Assembly (NCBI GenBank): GCA_034509735.1
Contig: JACGWO010000004.1
Location: 18,829,395-18,893,394, forward strand
Direction: 5' to 3'
DNA: 64,000 nucleotides
DNA from: Sesamum alatum
Lineage: Eukaryota > Streptophyta > Magnoliopsida > Lamiales > Pedaliaceae
The stretch's first letter is position 1. Each line of letters begins with the position of its first letter. Made by a program: the position numbers and the translations under genes. The notes beneath the pieces were generated by a model. It did not search any database, was not told the origin of the DNA, and worked only from the letters and a program-made list of their open reading frames with translations. Of the stretch, positions 57,030 to 64,000 are shown one piece after another.

Positions 57030-57700
57030 CTTTGATGGTATTTCGACGGAGGTAAGAGATGTCGTATTTGCTTAACTCAATTGCAAATTTTACCAACCTT
57101 CTTTAAGTCTTTGGTTTACAAGTGTCTGCTTCAAAAGGTGATTTGTTCGCACTCCTATGGGGTTTGAGAGAAAGTATGGCCGCAACCTACATATTGATGA
57201 CCAAGGCAAAAGCTATCTTCTCGATATCTGTGTAGCAGCTTTACGCTCATTTGAACACTTTACTAACATAGTATATAGGAGTTGACCGCCTAGGAGGTGG
57301 TTGATATGTATATGTAAAGGATATCCCCCTAGTAATAGTTTTAGGAGCAGGGGGAGACCTACCTGGAACTTTTTAAGGGATTCAAATGAGTCTTGACATT
57401 CTTAGCTCCACTCCAACTGCTTCTCTCTTCTTATAACCTTGAAGAAGGGCATACTTTTTTCTGTCAATTTGGAAATATAGGGGTAATGTCACCCTGTCGT
57501 GCAGGCGTACCATTTGCCCTACAAATCCATAGAGGGAGGTGTTGACTACCTCTAAAGGGGTTTCTCCCAATTCCATTTGGCCGGATGCTTCCCCGGAAAA
57601 TATATTAGTCAAGCTCCCTGAATCGATGAGTATCCTGCTAACCTTGTAACTAGCCATGGTAATAATGAGGATTAACGCATCATTATCTGGGGCTGCCAAC
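57030..57700 (-). pseudogene. RT scraps and protease of gypsy element G3
   Basis: Positions 57030-57380 carry remnants of the RT end and RNase H start. The protease region (57382-57699) encodes ILIDSGSLTNIFSGEASGQM, with the DSG triad, and LGETPLEVVNTSLYGFVGQM, parallel to G2 11840-12229. The large gap between protease and RT in G2 is missing here, so most of RT is deleted. Confidence 0.8.
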
Positions 57701-59366
57701 TCCCATCTCTCAGATGACGTAAACTAGATGATAGAGTAGTTTAAAATTGCATCCACCTCTAGGTCTTCTATTGTGGGTTCTCCTTCCATTTCCCAGATTT
57801 GAGCATTTCGAGCTTTGTGGGAGCCCTCTTCTATAGGTCCGCCGATGATCATTGGAATTACCCCCTCAGCCAGCCATTTGCTTCCCCCAAATGCTTCACT
57901 CCCGGGGGTCTGGTAGTTTCCTCCTAAGGCCTCTCTAGGCTAGAATCTTCGAGTGTCTTTCCTTTAGGATCCTCTTGCTTTTGCTAAGCACTGGTGCCCT
58001 GTGCTTTCTTCTGATAGCCGAACACCTAGAGGTATCCATTCTAAATAAGCCTCTCGATTTCAATCTTCAAATATCGGCATTCCTTAGTTAAATGTCCGTT
58101 TGATTATGGAAACCGTAATTTTTGTCATAGTGGGGTTTAGTGGTCTTGTATTTAACTTTTCTATGCCAAGCCACCACTCATCTGCCTTCTACTACCATCG
58201 ACATCTGTGTGATAGAGGCATTGAGGGAAGTGCACGAGGCATACCCCCTTCGGGGAGGGGATTCTTATCTCGAAATTCCGTCTTGGGCTTCTTGGAAGAG
58301 TCTTTCTCCTTTTGTTCCTTACACTTTCCTATGTCGCCTTCATTATTGGAGGCTCGAGCTTCTTCCAAGTTGATATACTTTTCTACCCTACCCAAGAGAC
58401 TATCAAAGTTTGGAGCAAGTTTCTAGAAAAGCGATTTTAAGAAATCCCCATCTTGGAGCTCTTGCGCGAAGACGTTGGTCAATACCTCCAAAGTGGCTAA
58501 GGGAACCTCCATGGTGGTACTATTGAAGTATTGGAGATATCCCCTCAGGGATTCCGACTTCTTCTATTGGATCGAGAAGAGGCACATTGCAGTCTTCTGG
58601 TATTGCTTGCTGCTAGCTAATTGGTGGAGGAATAGGGAGTTAAATTCCTAAAAGTCCTCATAGAACATTCGGGGCAACTGGTTGAATCATTGTTGGCCCT
58701 CCCAGTGAACATAGTAATGAACACTCGACACTTGATCCGTGTATCGATGGAGGAAAGTCGCATTCTTGAAGCAAGAAAAGTGCTCTTGGGGGTTTGTAAA
58801 CCCATCATACTCTGCCATGTTCGAAGTCCGGTAGTAAGTTGGGAGCTTGTCAGCCATAACTTCATCTCAAAAGGGGGTGCCTTCTTGTTCTTTTAGTGGA
58901 ACCTCGAGGACGTGCTTCGCACATCCTAGAGCCCTTGTTGAAAGCGTTCCAAGAGAGTCTTCCATTCGTTAGGGATATCCTTATGTGGTTGCATGATTTC
59001 TACCGCCACTCTAAGTGGGTAATGTTGCAGCATGTTCACCCTAACTCCCACGGGCGGCGGTGCAAGGATCTCCATGCCTTGTGGAGCTTCTAGAGAGCCT
59101 AGGGATTGCTGTTATCTACTCCGTAGTGCAAACACGATCATCTACCGGAGCCTGTCTAGCGCGACAGACAGTGATTTCCTGAATAAAGTGTCCGACGAGG
59201 TGCTGGTGTGAGTATGATCCACAAGATCGGCAGGATTACGGATGCCCTCGCCTCCTCGGGCTTGAGGTGCCATTAAAACTCGAACAACCACTTGGAATGC
59301 CTACATGTCTCCTGCCTGAAAGTCTATCCCCTTTTGCTTCTCGACTCCACTGTTGGACACGTCCAT
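57701..59366 (-). pseudogene. gag of gypsy element G3
   Basis: Likely start ATG at 59366 (MDVSNSGVEKQKGIDF), 25 bases inside the primer site, ending in an early stop. Pieces at 58617-58865 (RIKCRVFITMFTGRA, capsid core) and 58192-58395 (GRVEKYINLEEARASNNE) follow the same order as G2 gag. Several stops and frame changes occur. Confidence 0.75.
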
Positions 59367-59391
59367 AATTCTCATGTCTTCATTATGTGTT

Positions 59392-59406
59392 TTCACAGAC
59401 AGCGCT
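59392..59406 (-). other. Primer-binding site of G3
   Basis: Minus-strand TAGCGCTGTCTGTGA lies next to the LTR edge, like G2 13891-13907. Confidence 0.65.
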
Positions 59407-59409
59407 ACT

Positions 59410-59840
59410 TGACGCAAGAAAAAATTTGATCATCTAAATCAAGTCCAACTCGAGGTCGTTAGGCCTAGATTCTTACAAGCCTTAGAATGAGGGCTTGAAA
59501 AAACACGTTAGCACTCTGACCCTTAAGTCAATAAACAATAGTAAATGATAATTGCATAGTTAGAAGCAATAATGCGTAAAGAAATAAGAGTAAATATGAT
59601 TATGTGATAGGATTTTTCGTGTCTGTGTCTCAAAATATCGTTACCCTCCAAGGTAGGGTGAAGATCATATTTATAGTCACCTCTTCCAGTCGTTGGGAGG
59701 AGTTTGCCTTCCATTGGACTCAGGGACACAATTACTCCCCTGCTTGACCGAATCATCCTTTTTCCATGGGGTAGTTCTTTTAGGATGAATGTTTTCTCGA
59801 AGGATACGGCTTAAACTTATGGAATACGAGTAATCCTTTG
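59410..59840 (-). repeat. 5' LTR of G3 (partial)
   Basis: The left edge TGACGCAAG corresponds to the G1/G2 LTR edge TGATGCGTACC, and the GTTAGCACTCTGACCCTTAA phrase is shared. The far end with GGGGGCATCA was not found; the MITE at 59850 and later LTR fragments occupy that place. Confidence 0.6.
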
Positions 59841-59849
59841 GGTTAAAAG

Positions 59850-60285
59850 CAGAGTTTTGATCCCGTGAATTAGGTCATTTGGAGTTTTCATCCTTTAATT
59901 TTCTAAGGTAGCATTTTGATCTTGCATCCTTTTAATTTTCACTATTGCAATTCTTTTTCTTGTAGGAGTTGACCTCCACCGCGAGAAAAGGACTATAATT
60001 GCAAAAATTAAAAAGATGCGGGACTAAATTGTTACTCTAAAAGGTTAAAGGACAAAATGCAGGCAAAAATGAGCCAAAGGAACAATAGCCCCAATTATAA
60101 AAGATCACATGAGATGCACATGCATTTTCCAGGCAAGAAGGCTGAACTCCGGCGAAAGAAAGGACTAAAATTCTGAAAATTTAAAACGTATAGGGCCAAA
60201 ATGCTACCCTAGAAAGTTAAAAGATAAAAACATCAAATGACCTAAATACATGAGCAAAAATACATTTAAACCATGTTTCTTCCTG
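59850..60285. mobile_element. MITE with two inverted arms and an extra internal copy
   Basis: The left arm (about 59862-59985) contains AGGTCATTTGGAGTTTTCAT, TTCTAAGGTAGCATTTTGAT and TAGGAGTTGACCTCC. The right arm (60130-60255) is its inverted copy (GAACTCCGGCGAAAG, GGGCCAAAATGCTACCCTAG, CAAATGACCTAAATA). A third copy (59985-60090), in the orientation of the right arm, lies between. Termini and target duplication are not certain. Confidence 0.65.
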
Positions 60286-60290
60286 TGAGT

Positions 60291-60469
60291 TTAGGCATCC
60301 CGCCGTTTTTAGAGGGTTGGTTGGGCGGTTAGATTCCACAGAGTCTCCCAACATCCCTGATGTCCTACTTGGCAACAAGTGATGGTCGCCTGCTGAGCTG
60401 GCTGGCGGTTAGATCCCGTCTTTTTATTTTTCTGTTCCGATCAGTTACTCGCGTTGAGTCCAAATCACC
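60291..60469. other. Unassigned spacer
   Basis: Moderately GC-rich (GGTTGGGCGGTTAGATTCC, GCTGGCTGGCGGTTAGATCC). Two copies of the GGCGGTTAGATCC phrase occur. It may be the remaining part of the LTR. No gene. Confidence 0.35.
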
Positions 60470-60690
60470 TTATCCGGATCCATCCACTTAGAGGGTTCAA
60501 GGTAGAGCCCCTCTAAAACAAGTCCACACCACACTGGGAAGTGGGATCTAATCCTCTTGCTAGAAAAGGCTAGATCGGTGGAAGAAACGAAATTTCATAA
60601 CACAATATTAATTATTGCATTCAGATTTTTTTTTTTAATTTTTAACTTGAATCTAATTCATGAAAAACATGTAAACATACAAAGAGAAGG
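60470..60690 (-). repeat. Fragment of copia LTR C (minus)
   Basis: ATCCATCCACTTAGAGGGTT ... CACACCAC ... CTAGAAAAGGCTAGATCGG parallels 54945-55060 of the solo LTR at 54679-57029. Truncated at both ends. Confidence 0.65.
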
Positions 60691-60704
60691 ATTTCCAGAT
60701 GTTT

Positions 60705-61639
60705 TTCATCCTTTAGGTTTGGCATTTTGTAACCTATTTGACAACTTGATGTAATGTAATATTATGTGATGAATAAACTGAGTGTTCTTCACCAATGGTA
60801 CATACTTTATTGTGCTCCTTTTACATATGCTAAAATGGTGTTTTTGCTTATATCGCAACAAAGCCCACAGACCACGGTTAACAACTCATGCAGTTGGGCC
60901 ACGCATTGGATAGTGGTCATGAAACCAACTGATTAACATTTGAGTCTGAAATATTCCAACTCGAGGACCTCGAGACTAGGCATCGAGAGTCCTATAGAGA
61001 CTTGCATCAAAAGTCGTGTTCATTGGATGAGTGCCGTGTTTCATTGGCGACAGGCGTGGGACGCCTACACGATCTTGATGGGTTGATCGACTGGGGTCGA
61101 GCCGACTGGACTGACTCGCGGGAATCATCATATGGGAGCCTTGGAGGCTTGGTGACTACAATTAAATTTCCCCGGTTCCGATAGTACGGGAGTAGTCCTC
61201 AGACTTGAGGAACCATGGCAGTCACGTGCACAGGATGGCTGTGCCTTGGAACTGGCGAGAGGTGATCATTCTGTAAGATGATCATTATAAGCCTTGTCAA
61301 GTGTAGTCAGAATATGTAGCGAGGACGGTGAGTTCCAATAAGAGGATCCGTCCCATGTCAGTATGTGACAGAGGTATCTCCCATGTACTCGGAGACACGT
61401 TCATGCTGTTTAACACTGTGGCCACAGTGGTTGGTCGAACAGTGAATGGTTTTCTGTGTCGACGCAATGAATCATGCGTAGTCTCGAGTATTAAGTATAG
61501 GTGCCTAGTCAAGGATGGCAGTCGACGCCTAATTCCATACCCTAGCTAAGGCTGGGAGACGGTAGACGGAAGGACCGTACACGTAAGGAATCGGCGCCTA
61601 AATGTTCATGCCAACATTCACCTAGTTTCTAGTGCCATG
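60705..61639 (+). repeat. Copia LTR (subfamily A), plus strand, left part
   Basis: AGGTTTGGCATTTTGTAACC ... GACAACTTGATG is the reverse complement of the start region of the C2 LTR (36095 going left). The first 20-30 bases are missing. It continues through the AACGTCCATGG-region until the solo LTR inserted at 61640, and resumes at 63644. Confidence 0.8.
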
Positions 61640-63643
61640 TGAAAAAATATGTGGATCGTCCCGGGAAAATTGTGCGAATGCGGAAGCGCGGTATAAAATA
61701 AAAATTGCGGAATTTAAAACATGCTTTTAAATTAAAGAACACGTTTCAAGGGGTGTGCCCTTGAAATTTCCCGGGTGTTCGGTGTATCACATGAATAAAC
61801 AACATACAATAATCATGGAGGCCATAGGGTTGAAAAATAAAAGAGGCGAAAACGTAAACCGAGACCTACCCGTTGTCGTTTTTGTCTTCAACGGCTACAC
61901 GCGTTGTTCCCCGTTTTGCACCAAGATCTCGTTCTTGAGACCCTCCAAATCGTGACACACGATCCACCCACGTATCTTGCACGTCGTGCTAGCAACGAAC
62001 AAGTATGTAATTTATTGGAGTGGATGAATCAACAACACGTTATGAATTAACGGTATTGATTCATCAATGTTCTAATGTTCCAAGAACAAGAGAACAAGAA
62101 AGAACGATTTCTTGGAGAGTGAGAGAGGGGGGGGGGGGGGGGGGGGACGAGAGGAGAGGAGAGGGGAGGGAGAGTGCGTGTGGTGTGTGTTGGAATTTCA
62201 TCATCCTCCAAAAGGTGCAAGGCTAGGGGCTTATATAGAGGAGGAGTTTAATCCTCTTTAAACTCCAACTCTTTAGAAGCTTAATTTGACTAGGATTTTG
62301 ACCTAGTCAAAGTCCTAGTCAAAGTAGAATTTGACCTTGTCAAATTCAATCCTAGCCTTTCATCTCTCCCATTAAATCTCAACCATTAATTTAATTTAAT
62401 GGAATATTTAAACGCTATTAAATATTCCAAAAGGCCAAATAAATATAATAAATGAATATTAATATTTATTCTAGGCCCATTAAATTAATTCCCTTAATAA
62501 ATTCAATTTATTAATTTAATTCCCGTTATCAAATAGAAGGAATTAATTCTCCAAGAAAATATAGGACCCGATTAAATTCAATTTAATCATTCCTTTACTC
62601 CAATATTTAATTCCAAATTAAATACTAAGTGTGTGTGGATAGTGTGTGACTCTTTAGGTTCACCTTTCAGCTAGACTTGGTCGGATTCCTAGAATCCGTC
62701 CGTTACCATGGGTGGCCATCTAGCAACGGTCCATGGCACTAGAGACTAGGTGAAATATTCGGGGATGAACATTTAGGCTCTAACAGTACACTTGTCCTTC
62801 TGTCTTCGGTCTCATCACTTAGGGTCTAGGGCACGGAAAAAGCATGTACCCATTTTGGACCTAAGTGTCGGTCTGTCCTTACTAAACGCCGCAAGGGAAA
62901 CCTTCCCTTCTGTTCAGTTACTATGGTCACAGATATTAGGGACAAGACACAGAGCATACATGAGACTCAACTGTCAATGCCTTTTGACAGGAGACAGATC
63001 CTTTCTTGGAAACTACTGTCACTCTGTACACCAGAGCTGCACTAGACATGACTTATGACTACTCAAGAGTTTTTTGGCAATCTCTCACGATATCTAAGAT
63101 ACAGACCTGATGTACAGGTGAACTCAGCAGTTCCTCAAGTCAAAGGACTTGACCTGTACCGTTGGAACCGGGAATACACGTCATACCTTGCTGACCATAC
63201 TCAAGGTCCTCCGTAAGACGGTTCCCGCGAGTCACCTCAGTCAGTTGCTTCCTAGCATGCTCACCCACTAACACTGCTTAGACGACCTTCGTCACCCGTC
63301 GATGAAATACGACAGCAGATGCTTAGTGCAAGTTTCAAGGGTAATCTCGGTATCCATTTCCGAGATTCCTTGACTTGGAGATTTCCGGACTGATTCGGTA
63401 AGACTGATTTCATGGACCTACCTCGAAGCGTAGTCCCAGTCCCCGAAATCAATTCTCAGTCCGTGGGCTTTGTTTGCGTAGTGAACAGATATGTAATAGC
63501 AGATATAAGTGAACGTAAACAAAGTGTTGCCATATGAATTTTCACTTCTTTATTCATAAATGATTTATCAAACACCTGAAATTGTCTAGACATAGGTTAC
63601 ATATTCCCGCCAAAATTGGCTTACATGGTCACCTATTCTAACA
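61640..63643 (-). mobile_element. Solo copia LTR (subfamily B), 2004 b, TSD CCATG
   Basis: Minus strand: starts TGTTAGAATAGGTGACCATG at 63643 and ends ...ATTTTTTCA at 61640. Both flanks are CCATG (61635-61639 and 63644-63648), and the surrounding older LTR reads on across it. No internal region. It is the complete version of 1-1676. Confidence 0.95.
62127..62146 (+). repeat. Run of 20 guanines in the solo LTR
   Basis: GAGAGA is followed by G20. The sister LTR near 165-180 has GAGAGAGAGAGGGCGGACGA at the same place, so the G run is an expansion unique to this copy. Confidence 0.9.
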
Positions 63644-63903
63644 CCATGGACCGTTGCTAGACGACCACCCATGGTAACGGGCCCTTGTGGGACATGGGCC
63701 CAAGTCTAGCTGAGGGTGAACCTAAAGGGTCACACATAAATCACCGAGAAGGTTGAGAGATTGACATGGCGTCAATCTCGAAGGATAAATAAGTAATTGG
63801 ATTACTTAAGGGATAGTCCATTGGATGGACGGGCCGATATTGTATTAGACCCTCGTTTAATCGGTAAATCGGATTTATCAATTAAATATGGAAAGTCGAG
63901 ACG
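63644..63903 (+). repeat. Copia LTR (subfamily A), plus strand, right part
   Basis: ATGGACCGTTGCTAGACGAC ... GTCTAGCTGAGGGTGAACCT ... GTCGAGACGT continues the LTR broken at 61639. It corresponds to the reverse of C2 LTR 34890-35150. It stops abruptly at 63903. Confidence 0.8.
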
Positions 63904-64000
63904 TATTAATTTTGCACATTATTATGAAAAATGTATTAATTTTGCACATTATTATGAAAAATGTATTAATTTTGCACATTATTATGAAAAATGTATTAAT
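63904..64000. repeat. 30-bp tandem repeat, running off the window
   Basis: Unit TATTAATTTTGCACATTATT plus ATGAAAAATG, repeated three times without a change and cut by the window end after 7 bases of the fourth. The array starts exactly where the LTR sequence departs from its relatives. Confidence 0.95.

Noticed and set aside
62020..62226. 68-codon frame with a Gly-rich run on the plus strand
   Set aside because: It is created by the G20 tract in the solo LTR. The sister LTR has no such frame.

Overview
This is plant nuclear DNA, most likely from a eudicot, and almost all of it is transposable elements. The evidence is Ty3/gypsy and Ty1/copia LTR retrotransposons with plant-type primer-binding sites, hAT-, Mutator- and Helitron-like non-autonomous elements, and one intron-containing plant RNA-binding-protein gene. 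I cannot name the species.

Layout. (1) 1-14780 is a three-layer nest. A minus-strand gypsy element (Tat-like, here G1) keeps gag, primer-binding site and 5' LTR. It is broken by a complete second Tat-like gypsy element (G2, 3631-14688, target duplication GGCAC), and its gag is cut by a long copia LTR (1-1676) that runs off the window. G2 has degenerate gag-pol, a 43-bp tandem repeat, and an antisense spliced-looking ORF between pol and the 3' LTR. (2) 14781-20576 is AT-rich and packed with DNA transposons: two hAT-like elements, a Helitron-like element and a Mutator-like foldback. (3) 20577-23600 carries the only credible host gene: a two-exon, minus-strand gene for a 376-residue protein with two RRMs, of the plant hnRNP type. 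(4) 24693-29896 is a complete but decayed copia element (C1) on the plus strand with 247-bp LTRs and no recognisable gag. (5) 30041-32128 holds a small MITE and a pair of direct repeats. (6) 32129-48400 is an old plus-strand copia element (H). A younger related copia element in the opposite orientation (C2, 33868-43439, target duplication GGTCT, LTRs of 2228 and 2227 bp) sits in its leader. (7) 48401-54134 is a copia deletion derivative (H2): two LTRs around an RNase H remnant, with a foldback MITE inside the 3' LTR. (8) 54135-60290 is a third Tat-like gypsy fragment (G3) split by a solo copia LTR (54679-57029). (9) 60291-64000 is a mosaic of copia LTR pieces with another solo LTR (61640-63643, target duplication CCATG). 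It ends in a perfect 30-bp tandem repeat that runs off the window.

The genes do not form a pathway. The retrotransposon genes are relics of gag (coat), protease, reverse transcriptase, RNase H and integrase, and every copy carries stops or frameshifts. Nesting gives a relative order of insertion. Both solo LTRs lie inside older elements. I see no CRISPR array, bacterial-type operon or plainly new biological system. The most unusual items are the antisense ORF of G2 with two frame-preserving introns, the head-on insertion of C2 into a relative, which makes a long inverted repeat, and the 30-bp repeat at the right edge.
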